64,000 nucleotides of DNA, taken from the NCBI RefSeq assembly GCF_900113735.1, contig NZ_FOQM01000001.1, positions 310,001 through 374,000 of the forward strand, read 5' to 3'. The position numbers and the translations under genes were made by a program. The stretch comes from Bradyrhizobium sp. Gha. Lineage in GTDB: Bacteria; Pseudomonadota; Alphaproteobacteria; Rhizobiales; Xanthobacteraceae. The notes under the pieces were generated by a model, which saw nothing but the letters and a program-made list of their open reading frames with translations, did no database searches and was not told where the DNA came from. Below, in pieces: positions 52,258-60,665 of the stretch (positions are counted from its first letter, which is position 1; every line of letters begins with the position of its first letter).

Positions 52258-53325
52258 ATGACACTCCAGACCCGCATCCATGCAGCCCGACGCCCTCCGG
52301 TCGTTCTGATCGCAGGCGGCGCCGGCTTCATCGGATCTCACCTCTGCGACGCACTTCTGCAACGCGGAAACATGGTGATCTGCCTCGACAATCTGTCCAC
52401 AGGCACGATCGATAATGTCCGGCCACTCCTGAACCACCCGAACTTCCGCTTCGTCGAGCACGACGTGCGCGACCCCGTCGAGATCGACGATGATATCGAC
52501 AGTATCTACAGTCTGGCCTGCCCTGCCTCGCCACGGCATTACCAGACCGACCCGGTCGGGACGATGAAGACATGCGTGCTCGGCACGATCAACATGCTCG
52601 AGCTCGCGCGTCGGAAGGGTGCGCGGGTGCTTCAGGCCTCGACGAGTGAAGTCTACGGCGATCCGGAGATTCATCCACAGCCGGAATCCTATCTCGGCAA
52701 CGTCAACCCGATCGGGCCCCGCGCCTGCTATGACGAGGGCAAGCGCGCCGCCGAGACGCTGATGTTCGATTACCATCGCATGTATCGGACCGAGATCAAG
52801 GTCGCGCGCATCTTCAACACCTATGGTCCGCGCATGCTGGAGAATGACGGCCGCGTCGTCTCCAATTTTATCGTGCAGGCTCTGCGCGGCGAGCCCATCA
52901 CCATCTACGGTGCAGGTACCCAGACGAGGAGCTTCTGCTTCGTCGACGATCTCGTGCGAGGGCTCCAGCTTCTGATGGAAAGTCCCGCCTCGGTGACCGG
53001 CCCCTGCAATCTCGGCAATCCGCACGAAGTCACCATCGAGGCGATCGCACGTGAGGTGCTCACCTACACGGAATCGGCCTCTTCGCTCCGTTTTGAGGCG
53101 TTGCCGAAGGACGATCCCAAGCGGCGCAAGCCCATGATCGAAACCGCGGCGCAAACGTTGGGCTGGCGCCCGCGCGTCGAACTGAAAGACGGGCTTCAGG
53201 CAACGATCGCCTATTTCGCACTGCGGATAGCCGGCGATGCGCCCACTTTGGTACCGGACATTGCACCACGGCGGACAGGACGCGCGGCACGCAGCCAGCT
53301 GAGGATTGCCGATCCGGCGCGATGA
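52258..53325 (+). CDS. UDP-glucuronate decarboxylase-like (UXS) NAD-dependent enzyme
   Basis: A 355-residue extended SDR. NAD motif [22 protein letters not shown]-type segments [54 protein letters not shown] (Tyr/Lys) and [20 protein letters not shown]. This pattern is that of UDP-xylose synthase, which decarboxylates UDP-glucuronate to UDP-xylose. It suggests xylose or a derived pentose in the product. A UDP-glucose dehydrogenase to make the substrate is not in the window. It is the last clear gene of the glycan operon. Confidence 0.9.
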   Translation: MTLQTRIHAARRPPVVLIAGGAGFIGSHLCDALLQRGNMVICLDNLSTGTIDNVRPLLNHPNFRFVEHDVRDPVEIDDDIDSIYSLACPASPRHYQTDPVGTMKTCVLGTINMLELARRKGARVLQASTSEVYGDPEIHPQPESYLGNVNPIGPRACYDEGKRAAETLMFDYHRMYRTEIKVARIFNTYGPRMLENDGRVVSNFIVQALRGEPITIYGAGTQTRSFCFVDDLVRGLQLLMESPASVTGPCNLGNPHEVTIEAIAREVLTYTESASSLRFEALPKDDPKRRKPMIETAAQTLGWRPRVELKDGLQATIAYFALRIAGDAPTLVPDIAPRRTGRAARSQLRIADPAR

Positions 53326-53349
53326 ACGTCTGGCGATCGTAGGACCGTG

Positions 53350-54633
53350 ATGGACGCGACTAACGCCTCAGCTTCCGGTGGCAGAACCAAAGGTCTCACT
53401 CGCGCGTTCGGCCTCGGCCTCGTGACCGGCGCGGCGGATGATGATTGCTCGGCGATCGGAACCTATGCGAGCGCAGGCGCGCGGTTCGGCTACGCCTTCC
53501 TGTGGATGGCGCCGGTGACATTCCCGATGATGTTCGCCGTCGTATTCCTCTCTGCCAAGCTTGGACGCGTCACCGGAAGGGGATTGTTTGCCGTTCTCCG
53601 CGAGCACTTCACGCCATGGCTGATGTGGCCCGCGCTGATCGGCGTGCTGATCGGAAACGTGATCGAGGCCGGAGCGAATATCGGTGCGATGGCTGCAACG
53701 ATCAACCTGTTCGTGACGATCCCGCATGGCGCCCTGGTTCCCGTGATTGCGGGCGCGATCCTGGCGCTGCAGATTTGGGGATCTTACACCTTCATCCGCA
53801 ACATTTTCCGCTGGTTGGCGCTGTCGCTGTTCGCATATGTCGGATCGGCGTTCCTCGCATCGCCCGATCCGTGGGCCGTGCTGCGGGGCACGCTCGTTCC
53901 GCACATCCAATTCTCCAGGGAGTTTCTGTCGATCCTCGTCGCGGTGATCGGCACCACACTGTCGGCCTATCTCTATACCTGGCAATCCAACGTCGAGGTC
54001 GAGGAGCTGATTGCCGCCGGCCGCATCGACCCACGGGCGCGTCGCGCCGGCATGGGTTCCGAGCTCGCGCAGTCGCGCCGCGACATTCTGATGGGCATGG
54101 CATTCTCCAATGTCATCATGTACTTCATCATTCTTTCGACCGGGGCGACGCTGCATCAGGCCGGCCACACCGACATCAGCACCGCGGCTGAAGCCGCCGA
54201 AGCGCTACGGCCCCTGGCCGGCAACGCCGCCGCCACGCTGTTCAGCATCGGGATCATCGCCGTCGGTTTCCTCGCCGTTCCCGTGATGACCACGGGCGCA
54301 GCCTATGATTTCTGCCAGACGCTCGGTTGGAAGAGCTCGCTCAACGCGCGCCCGGCCGACGCCGGCCGGTTCTATCTCTCCATCGCCGGCTTTACGGCAG
54401 CGGCGGTGCTTCTCAATTTTCTCGGCTTCAATCCGATGAAGGCCCTGGTCTATTCAGGCATCGTGCAGGGCTTCTCGACGCCGCCGCTCATGCTCCTGAT
54501 TCTCCTGATGACCAGCGACCGCAGACTGATGGGGGACGAGGTCAACAGCCCGGGCATGAAGGCGCTCGGCTGGATCACCGTCACCGCAATATTCGCGGCG
54601 ACCATCGGCCTGGTCGCCAGCTGGGTGGCCTGA
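53350..54633 (+). CDS. NRAMP-related divalent metal transporter
   Basis: A 427-residue membrane protein with about 11 helices. Helix 1 carries TGAADDDCSAIGTYASAGA in place of the canonical NRAMP DPGN, placing it in the NRAMP-related branch whose members have TGASDDDPS. Helix 6 has TLSAYLYTWQSNVEVEEL rather than the MPH motif. It may carry Mn, Mg or another ion, or a different solute; classical Mn/Fe specificity should not be assumed. Its start, 24 bases after the UXS gene, makes co-transcription possible. A GTG codon at 53347 is an alternative start. Confidence 0.85.
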   Translation: MDATNASASGGRTKGLTRAFGLGLVTGAADDDCSAIGTYASAGARFGYAFLWMAPVTFPMMFAVVFLSAKLGRVTGRGLFAVLREHFTPWLMWPALIGVLIGNVIEAGANIGAMAATINLFVTIPHGALVPVIAGAILALQIWGSYTFIRNIFRWLALSLFAYVGSAFLASPDPWAVLRGTLVPHIQFSREFLSILVAVIGTTLSAYLYTWQSNVEVEELIAAGRIDPRARRAGMGSELAQSRRDILMGMAFSNVIMYFIILSTGATLHQAGHTDISTAAEAAEALRPLAGNAAATLFSIGIIAVGFLAVPVMTTGAAYDFCQTLGWKSSLNARPADAGRFYLSIAGFTAAAVLLNFLGFNPMKALVYSGIVQGFSTPPLMLLILLMTSDRRLMGDEVNSPGMKALGWITVTAIFAATIGLVASWVA

Positions 54634-54706
54634 TCGAAACCCGGTCTGTGGCGACGGATTGGTCACCGTGGCGCGCGTCGGCCGGCCGACATGCATCAGG
54701 CGCCGA

Positions 54707-55285
54707 TCACAGGTCTTCAAGACGACGCCAGGAGTGTTGCACGCGACGGCCCTCTCTCGTGAACGCAAAGAAATAACCGCCGTCAGCGGGCTGGTCGCAC
54801 GTCCGATCAATCGCAACACCCAGGTAATGGCAATAGAGCAGAGTGCCCACCCCGCCGTGCCCGACAAAGAGCACGTCGCCCCGATCATTCCGAGCCAGGA
54901 CCTGTTCGACCTCGCGCACGATGCGCAGCTGGGCATCGACAGCCCGCTCCCAGCCCCGAACGCTGATCTGGGGCTGAGCAAAAAACTGATTGGCGACCGC
55001 TTGAAACTCGTCCTGCATCAGGAAGCCCGTCGCCGACCGGTCATTCTCGTGCATCGCCTCCCGGACCTCGACGTCGACCTTCAGCTTTGCCGCAATGATC
55101 TCCGCGGTCTCGATGGCCTTCCGCTCCCCGCTGGCGATGATCCGCGTCGTGCGCGAGAGCTGGCGCGTCGCTGTGACCGCCTCGGTGCGATCTCTGCCGA
55201 TCTCGCTTAAGCCCCAGGATGGGACGGGGATTGCCGGATCAATAGTCACTTGAGGATGGGTCAGATAGCGTACGATATCCGTCAC
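54707..55285 (-). CDS. histidine phosphatase family protein
   Basis: A 192-residue histidine phosphatase-fold protein. It differs from the classical family: the first motif reads YLTHPQVTI rather than LVRHG, so the phospho-accepting His is in THP, lacking the usual Arg before it. The second motif FVGHGGVGTLLYCHYLGV is intact. Start is a GTG at 55285 with AGGA upstream. It is the last gene of the ABC transporter operon, 62 bases after the ATPase gene. Similar proteins are common in proteobacteria with unknown substrates; a sugar-phosphate phosphatase role is possible. Confidence 0.75.
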   Translation of the reverse strand: MTDIVRYLTHPQVTIDPAIPVPSWGLSEIGRDRTEAVTATRQLSRTTRIIASGERKAIETAEIIAAKLKVDVEVREAMHENDRSATGFLMQDEFQAVANQFFAQPQISVRGWERAVDAQLRIVREVEQVLARNDRGDVLFVGHGGVGTLLYCHYLGVAIDRTCDQPADGGYFFAFTREGRRVQHSWRRLEDL

Positions 55286-55347
55286 GATTGATTCCTCTCG
55301 CTGCGGAGCCCGTTTCCGATCGGCCAGCGCCAGAGCCGGTCGGCCAT

Positions 55348-56439
55348 TTAAGTATTGGTCGGACTTGATACCCGCAGGCCCGAGGAATCGAAGACGTGCA
55401 CGTCCCGGTTGGCCGCAGCGAGTGCGACTCGCTCCCCGGGCGTCGGCGTCTGACGACCACGGACTTCGGCAACGAACAGCCTGTCGTCGGCCCGACGCAC
55501 ATAGGCGAAGGAGGATTCGCCGAGACGTTCGACCAGTTCGACGACGCCTTCCACGGTGAAGGAACCGTCCTCTCGCCTGGCAAGATGCTCCGGACGAACG
55601 CCGACCGTCAGCGTATCCCCCATCTTCAATGAGGTCGCCGGCAGGTCGAAGCTGCGAAAGCCGGGTCCGTCCACACGCGCGCATGCGCCCTCGACGCCGG
55701 CAACCTTCGCCTCGAAGAAATTCATCGCAGGCGAGCCGATGAAGCCCGCGACGAACAGGTTCGCGGGTGCATAATAGAGATCCAGCGGCCTGCCGACCTG
55801 CTCGATGCAACCCTTGTTCATCACAACGATGCGATCGGCGAGCGTCATCGCCTCGACCTGGTCGTGCGTGACATAGACGATCGTCGACTTCAGCATTCGA
55901 TGGAGATTCGCGATCTCGACGCGCGTCGAGACGCGCAGGGCCGCATCGAGATTGGAGAGCGGCTCATCAAACAGGAAAACGGCAGGCTCGCGCACGATCG
56001 CGCGGCCAATGGCAACGCGCTGCCGCTGGCCGCCGGAGAGATCACGCGGATAGCGCCCGAGCAACTCGTCGAGCCGCAGCATGCGGGCCGCTTCCGTGAC
56101 GCGCCGCTCGCGTTCGGCGGGCGGCACCCCGGTGAACTTCAGCCCGAACGTCATGTTCTTGCGCACGTTCATGTGCGGATAGAGCGCATAGGACTGAAAC
56201 ACCATCGCGATGCCGCGATCGGCAGGTGCGAGCGTGTTGACGAGCTTGTCGGCGATATGAATGTCGCCGCCCGATGCACCGTCGAGCCCGGCAATCATCC
56301 GCAGAAGCGTCGACTTGCCGCAGCCTGAGGGCCCCACGAGAACGACGAACTCGCCGTCCTCGATCTTCAAATTGACGTCGTTGAGCACCGCGGTCGCGCC
56401 ATAACGCTTGTGGAGGTGCTCGATGCGCAGATTGGCCAT
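55348..56439 (-). CDS. carbohydrate ABC transporter ATP-binding protein (UgpC/MsmX/MalK type)
   Basis: A 363-residue ATPase with Walker A GPSGCGKST, Q-loop, signature LSGGQRQRVAIGRA and Walker B VFLFDEPLSNLD in order, then the C-terminal TOBE/OB regulatory domain (GVRPEHL) of the MalK/UgpC group. It energises import by the two permeases encoded before it. The order in the operon, 9 bases after the second permease, is normal. The Nag-type context suggests N-acetylglucosamine or a related amino sugar. Confidence 0.92.
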   Translation of the reverse strand: MANLRIEHLHKRYGATAVLNDVNLKIEDGEFVVLVGPSGCGKSTLLRMIAGLDGASGGDIHIADKLVNTLAPADRGIAMVFQSYALYPHMNVRKNMTFGLKFTGVPPAERERRVTEAARMLRLDELLGRYPRDLSGGQRQRVAIGRAIVREPAVFLFDEPLSNLDAALRVSTRVEIANLHRMLKSTIVYVTHDQVEAMTLADRIVVMNKGCIEQVGRPLDLYYAPANLFVAGFIGSPAMNFFEAKVAGVEGACARVDGPGFRSFDLPATSLKMGDTLTVGVRPEHLARREDGSFTVEGVVELVERLGESSFAYVRRADDRLFVAEVRGRQTPTPGERVALAAANRDVHVFDSSGLRVSSPTNT

Positions 56440-56448
56440 TCTGACAAC

Positions 56449-57282
56449 CTATTTGACCGCGCCGGAGGTGAGGCCTGCGATGAGTTGGCGCGAGAGGATC
56501 ACGTAGATGATGACGACCGGCAGGATCGCCATCGACAGTGCGGCGAGCACCGAATTCCAGTCGGTGATGTACTGGCCCAGAAACTGCTGCACGCCGAGGG
56601 TGACCGTATGCGTGGAGTCGCTCGAGGTCAGGATCAACGGAAACCAGAGGTCGTTCCAGATCGGCACGATGGTGAAGACCGCGACGGTCGCGATCGCCGG
56701 GCGCAGCAGAGGCGCGACCACCTCGAAGAAGATGCGGGTTTCCGGCACGCCGTCGCAGCGCGCGGCGTCGCGCAAATCCTTCGGAATTTGCTGAATGAAC
56801 TCGCTCAATATGAAGATCGACATCGGCAGGCCTTGCGCGACATAGACGAGGATCAAGGCCGTCAGCGTGTCGTTGAGGCCGGCAGAGCGCATCATGTTGA
56901 GGATCGCGACGGAGCCGAGCCGGATCGGCACCATGATGCCGATCGACAGGAACAGTGCCAGCGCCGTCGAACCGCGAAAGCGGTATTCGGTCAGCGCCCA
57001 GGCTGCCATCGCGCCGAACAGCAGCACGAGCGCCATGCTGACGAGGGTCACGATCAGCGAATTCGAATAGTAGGTCAGGATATGGGAAGAGCGGAAAACC
57101 TTCTCATAGCCGATGAGGCTGAAGGTCGCGGCGTCCGGCGGCGCGAGCGGGCTGCCGAAGATGGCGTTGCGCATCTTGAACGAATTCATCACCACGAGCA
57201 GGATTGGACCGACCGCAAGGAGGCTGTAGGCAATCAGGACGACGTGGACGCCGAGGCTTCTTGCACGCTGCTCCGTCGTCAT
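56449..57282 (-). CDS. carbohydrate ABC transporter permease (MalG-like)
   Basis: A 277-residue permease with six helices. The EAA loop is DLRDAARCDGVPETRIFFEV, then VVAPLLRPAI, and the C-terminus ends ILSRQLIAGLTSGAVKxx as in the MalG/UgpE group. ATG at 57282 with GAGG 7 bases upstream is preferred over an earlier GTG. It pairs with the MalF-like permease directly upstream, between which only a few bases lie. Confidence 0.9.
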   Translation of the reverse strand: MTTEQRARSLGVHVVLIAYSLLAVGPILLVVMNSFKMRNAIFGSPLAPPDAATFSLIGYEKVFRSSHILTYYSNSLIVTLVSMALVLLFGAMAAWALTEYRFRGSTALALFLSIGIMVPIRLGSVAILNMMRSAGLNDTLTALILVYVAQGLPMSIFILSEFIQQIPKDLRDAARCDGVPETRIFFEVVAPLLRPAIATVAVFTIVPIWNDLWFPLILTSSDSTHTVTLGVQQFLGQYITDWNSVLAALSMAILPVVIIYVILSRQLIAGLTSGAVK

Positions 57283-57292
57283 GCCAGCCACC

Positions 57293-58243
57293 TCAGAAAG
57301 CGTAACGGCGAATGCGCCGCTGCACGAAGAAGAGATAGAGGCAGAGGCCGAGGAGAATGATGAAAAACATCACGGTCGCGACCGCTGAGCCCATGGTCGG
57401 ATTACCGAGCTGGAGCTGATTGCCGAAGAAGGTGCGGTAGAAAAACGTGCCGAGGATGTCGGTGGCGAAATTCGGCCCCGCAAGCGCCCCCTTGACCGAG
57501 TAGATCAAATCGAAAGCGTTGAAGTTGGCGACAAAGGTCAAGACCGAGACCAGACTGATCGTCGGCAGGACGAGCGGAAGCTTGATGTGGAAGAAGATGC
57601 GAAACTGTCCGAGCCCGTCGACGCGTGCCGCATCGATCAACTCGTCGGGGATGTTGAGCAGCGCGGCGTAGATCAACATCATCGGAATGCCGACGAATTG
57701 CCAGACAGAGATGAGGGACAGGGTGACGAGTGCGCTCGATTCGAGCCCAAGCCAGGGAGCGAACAGTGAGCCCAGCCCCACGGCCTTCAAGGCGCCGGCG
57801 GCGACGCCCCAGAGCGGGGAAAGGATCAAATTCCAGGAGAAGCCGACGATGACGACCGAAAGCATCGTCGGGAGAAACATCACGGTGCGATAAAAGCCCC
57901 TGAGCCGCAGGCCCGGCAGGCTGAGCAATCCCGCGAGTGCGATGCCAACGGGATTCTGCACGCACATGTGCACGGCGAAGAATATCAAATTGTTGCCGAG
58001 GGCATTCCAGAACGGCTTCGACCACAGCGCGTCACCGAGCAGCGTTTTGAAGTTGGCAAGCCCGACGAAAGACCGGGCGCCGGACGGATCGCTTGTGTAG
58101 GTGGAGAGCGCCATGGTCGCGACGAGCGGATAGATCGAGAACAAGGTGTAGATCGCGACCGCCGGTCCGAGGAAGAACAGCAGAAGGCCCGCGAGCTTGG
58201 CGCGAGGCATCTGGGCGGTGATGTTCGAGACCGATTCGGGCAT
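57293..58243 (-). CDS. carbohydrate ABC transporter permease (MalF-like)
   Basis: A 316-residue permease with six helices and a conserved EAA loop (DELIDAARVDGLGQFRIFFH). It begins MPESVSNITAQMPRAKLAGL and ends with the VQRRIRR basic tail. It forms the transport channel with the MalG-like protein. A strong terminator hairpin (58346-58380) lies between the binding-protein gene upstream and this gene, so less permease than binding protein should be made. Confidence 0.9.
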   Translation of the reverse strand: MPESVSNITAQMPRAKLAGLLLFFLGPAVAIYTLFSIYPLVATMALSTYTSDPSGARSFVGLANFKTLLGDALWSKPFWNALGNNLIFFAVHMCVQNPVGIALAGLLSLPGLRLRGFYRTVMFLPTMLSVVIVGFSWNLILSPLWGVAAGALKAVGLGSLFAPWLGLESSALVTLSLISVWQFVGIPMMLIYAALLNIPDELIDAARVDGLGQFRIFFHIKLPLVLPTISLVSVLTFVANFNAFDLIYSVKGALAGPNFATDILGTFFYRTFFGNQLQLGNPTMGSAVATVMFFIILLGLCLYLFFVQRRIRRYAF

Positions 58244-58345
58244 GACGGAAAAAGATTGAACCTACCGTGCGCTATCGTCCCTTTCCGCGCTTGAGGCTTG
58301 CGCCATGGGCTCGCGGGGGGTGCAGCAACTATCGAACCAAACAAG

Positions 58346-58380
58346 AAAAATCCCTCTCCCCGCGAAAGCGGAGAGAGGGA
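58346..58380 (-). terminator. intercistronic terminator/attenuator after the binding-protein gene
   Basis: On the minus strand, a 13-bp stem with one mismatch and a GAAA-type loop (bases 58351-58380) is followed by five T residues (58350-58346). It lies 7 bases after the binding-protein stop and 103 before the permease start. Such partial terminators commonly set excess binding protein over permease. Confidence 0.85.
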
Positions 58381-58386
58381 CTGGTG

Positions 58387-59649
58387 TCACTTGGCGGGCT
58401 TGTACCACTTGTCGAGGCCATCCTGCAGCTGCTTGCCGGCGGCCTCGGGCGTCAGCTTGCCGTTGACGACCTGCGCCGAAACGTTCCAAAGCTCATTTTC
58501 CAGATTAGGCGTACCGCGCGACAGGATCTGATACGAGTTGCGGATCGTCGACTTGCAGGTCTGGCGCCATCCGACCATCGTCGCCGCGACGTCGTCGTCG
58601 ACCTTCACGGGGGTCTTGGCGAGGGGGAAGAAGCCCGGAAGCGCGTTGGCGTAGATCGTCGCGAATTCCGGCGTCGTCAGCCATTCCAGGAACTTCTTGG
58701 CGTCGTCCTTGTTCTTCGACGCTGCGTTGACGCCCATCGCGATGTCGGTGTGATCGGAAATGTAGCAATCCGTCGTGCCGGCCGGCTGCGGCGGCGGGAA
58801 TGCCCCCATGGCGAACTTCGCCTGCCCGCGGAACGTCGAGATGTCCCACGAGCCAGCCGCGTAGATCGCGCCCTTGCCGAGCGAGAACAGGTTCTGACTG
58901 TCAGCATAGGTCTGCGCCTGAAAGCCCGACCCGAGATAGGGCGCCCAGCTTGCGATCTCCTTGAAGGCCGCGATGTATTGCGGATCCGTGAGCTTCTCCT
59001 TGCCGGAAATCAGGTTGGCGCGACCGGTCTCGCCCTTCCAATAGTCGGGACCGATGTTCTGGAATCCCATGGTCGCGGCCTCCCACTGGTCAGCCGTGCC
59101 CATCACCAGCGGGACATAGGTCCCGTCCTTCTTCAGCTTGTCGAGCGCGGCGTGGAATTCCTCGAGCGTCTTCGGCTCGGACAGGCCGACCTTGGCGAAG
59201 GCTTCCTTGTTGTAGATGAAGCCGGCGATGACGGACGCGATCGGCACGCAGAAGGTGGTTTTGCCGTCATCGGTTTGCCATGCGGCCTTCGCGACATCGG
59301 AGAAATTGTCCATGCCCTGGAGGCCGTCGACCGGGTCGAGCTGATGCTTCTGATAGAGCGCGAGCGATGCGTCGAAGGGACGGCATGTGATGAGGTCGCC
59401 GGCGGTGCCGCCATCGAGCCGCGCATTGAGGGCGGCGTTGTATTCCTTGGGCGCCGATGGCGCGAATTCGATCTTGATGTCGGGATAGTGCTTATTGAAG
59501 GCGGGAATGATCTTCGAGTTCCAGATGTCGGCGTCGTCGTTGCGCCAGCTCTCGATCTTCAGCGAGCCTGCCTGAGCCGACGCAAGCCCCGCAAGCAACG
59601 CCAACGCGGCAACCTCAGCTCCCATTGCAGCCTTGAATGTCCGTCTCAT
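58387..59649 (-). CDS. sugar ABC transporter substrate-binding protein
   Basis: A 420-residue periplasmic binding protein (extracellular solute-binding family 1). The signal peptide MRRTFKAAMGAEVAALALLA ends near SAQA. The mature protein starts GSLKIESWRNDDADIWN, has IPAFNKHYPDIKIEF early, and a C-terminal FLEWLTTPEFATIYANALPG. ATG at 59649 (GGGAG upstream) overlaps the stop of the etherase gene. Ligand is probably an amino sugar such as N-acetylglucosamine, a chitooligosaccharide or N-acetylmuramate, judged from the genes around it. Confidence 0.9.
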   Translation of the reverse strand: MRRTFKAAMGAEVAALALLAGLASAQAGSLKIESWRNDDADIWNSKIIPAFNKHYPDIKIEFAPSAPKEYNAALNARLDGGTAGDLITCRPFDASLALYQKHQLDPVDGLQGMDNFSDVAKAAWQTDDGKTTFCVPIASVIAGFIYNKEAFAKVGLSEPKTLEEFHAALDKLKKDGTYVPLVMGTADQWEAATMGFQNIGPDYWKGETGRANLISGKEKLTDPQYIAAFKEIASWAPYLGSGFQAQTYADSQNLFSLGKGAIYAAGSWDISTFRGQAKFAMGAFPPPQPAGTTDCYISDHTDIAMGVNAASKNKDDAKKFLEWLTTPEFATIYANALPGFFPLAKTPVKVDDDVAATMVGWRQTCKSTIRNSYQILSRGTPNLENELWNVSAQVVNGKLTPEAAGKQLQDGLDKWYKPAK

Positions 59650-60572
59650 GCTACGCTCCCTTGTTCGGGTTTTCGCCCGTGATTCCATTGACGCAACGCT
59701 TCGTCGATCCGACCTTCCGCAACAGCGAGCCACGTGACGGCTTCGCTCATGCTGACGATACCGCAGGCAATCAGGATCGCCGGCTTGACCTCGCCGCCGG
59801 CCTGCCGCAGCGCCGCTTCCGCCTTGGCATCGCTGACGCCGGCGATTGTTGCGACGATCCCACGCGCCCGCTCGCGCAATTTTGCGTTGTCGGCCTTCAG
59901 GTTGACCATGAGGCCCTGGTGAATGTGCCCCAACTCGAATCCCATCAATGATGAGAGCATGCCGAGCGCGGCCTTTTGCGCCGCGCCGGCCGCAAGCCGG
60001 GTCGACCCTCGCAGCGCCTCCTCCCCGCTTTCGAGCAGAATCGATGCGTCGGCACCGACGAGCAAGGGTGAACCTGGGCGATGCGCGATCGCGACCACGA
60101 AAGCGCCACGGCGACGCGCCGCGGCGGCGGCTGCGACGGTGAACGGCGTCGAGCCGCTCGCCGATACGACAATCAAGGCATCCCGAGAGAGATCACCGAG
60201 CGCGGTGATAGCCCGCTCGCCGGCTGCGGCATCATCCTCCGCGCCGCCATCAATGCGGAACGGCTCGGCGATCCCGCCCGGCAGGACAATTGCGATACGG
60301 CTCTGCTCGAGTCCGAAGGTACCGGGAAGCTCGGCGGCATCTTCGGCCGCCGCAAGACCGGAGGAGCCGGCGCCCGCATAGACCAGACGCCCGCCTGCTC
60401 GCCAGATCGCAGCAAGGCGAAGCGCGGCGGCGCGGATGTCGCCGCTGGCAGCCGCCACCGAAGCGATCGCCCGACGGTAGGATGCGAGCATCGCCTCAGC
60501 GAACAGCGCCTCGGCACCGGTCGTGCCGCCACGCCTCTCCCCGTCCGCCTCCGAGCTCCGCAGTACCGACAT
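59646..60572 (-). CDS. murQ: N-acetylmuramic acid 6-phosphate etherase-like SIS protein
   Basis: A 308-residue SIS-domain protein of the MurQ family. It has GAGSSGLAAAEDAAELPGTFG, aligning with the MurQ GAGTSGR...ASECPPT region with the catalytic Glu, VVSASGSTPF, and SSLMGFELGHIHQGLMVNLK. MurQ cleaves the lactyl ether of MurNAc-6-P to give GlcNAc-6-P and lactate. The N-terminus is Ala-rich and shorter than in E. coli. Starts at 60572 (ATG) or 60584 (TTG) are both possible. First gene of the leftward operon; it is followed by the ABC transporter through an ATGA overlap. Confidence 0.85.
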   Translation of the reverse strand: MSVLRSSEADGERRGGTTGAEALFAEAMLASYRRAIASVAAASGDIRAAALRLAAIWRAGGRLVYAGAGSSGLAAAEDAAELPGTFGLEQSRIAIVLPGGIAEPFRIDGGAEDDAAAGERAITALGDLSRDALIVVSASGSTPFTVAAAAAARRRGAFVVAIAHRPGSPLLVGADASILLESGEEALRGSTRLAAGAAQKAALGMLSSLMGFELGHIHQGLMVNLKADNAKLRERARGIVATIAGVSDAKAEAALRQAGGEVKPAILIACGIVSMSEAVTWLAVAEGRIDEALRQWNHGRKPEQGSVA

Positions 60573-60577
60573 CGTGA

Positions 60578-60632
60578 ATACCAATGGTAGATACCTCTTG
60601 TATTTGTTTTAGCCACGTGACATACCACTTGT
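60578..60632. promoter_or_regulatory. operator-like repeats between the divergent amino-sugar operons
   Basis: Two direct repeats, AGATACCTCTTGT (60589-60601) and ACATACCACTTGT (60620-60632), match at 11 of 13 bases and are spaced 31 bases start to start, about three helical turns. A near-palindrome TACCAATGGTA lies at 60578-60588. GntR/DasR/NagR-type regulators bind T(G/A)GT-N-ACCA-like palindromes, so the GntR protein encoded at 61541 is the likely binder of this divergent promoter. Confidence 0.55.
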
Positions 60633-60665
60633 CTAGAGGCGTTAAGAAATATTTTAGGAGGCTCC

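Noticed and set aside
51163..53154. A 663-codon open frame on the minus strand opposite a glycosyltransferase and the UXS-like gene.
   Set aside because: It is antisense to two clear, family-typical genes with good starts; its product has no recognisable domain. Long antisense frames are expected in GC-rich DNA.
58267..59682. A 471-codon plus-strand open frame opposite the sugar-binding protein gene.
   Set aside because: Antisense shadow; Arg/Gly/Leu-rich without motifs.
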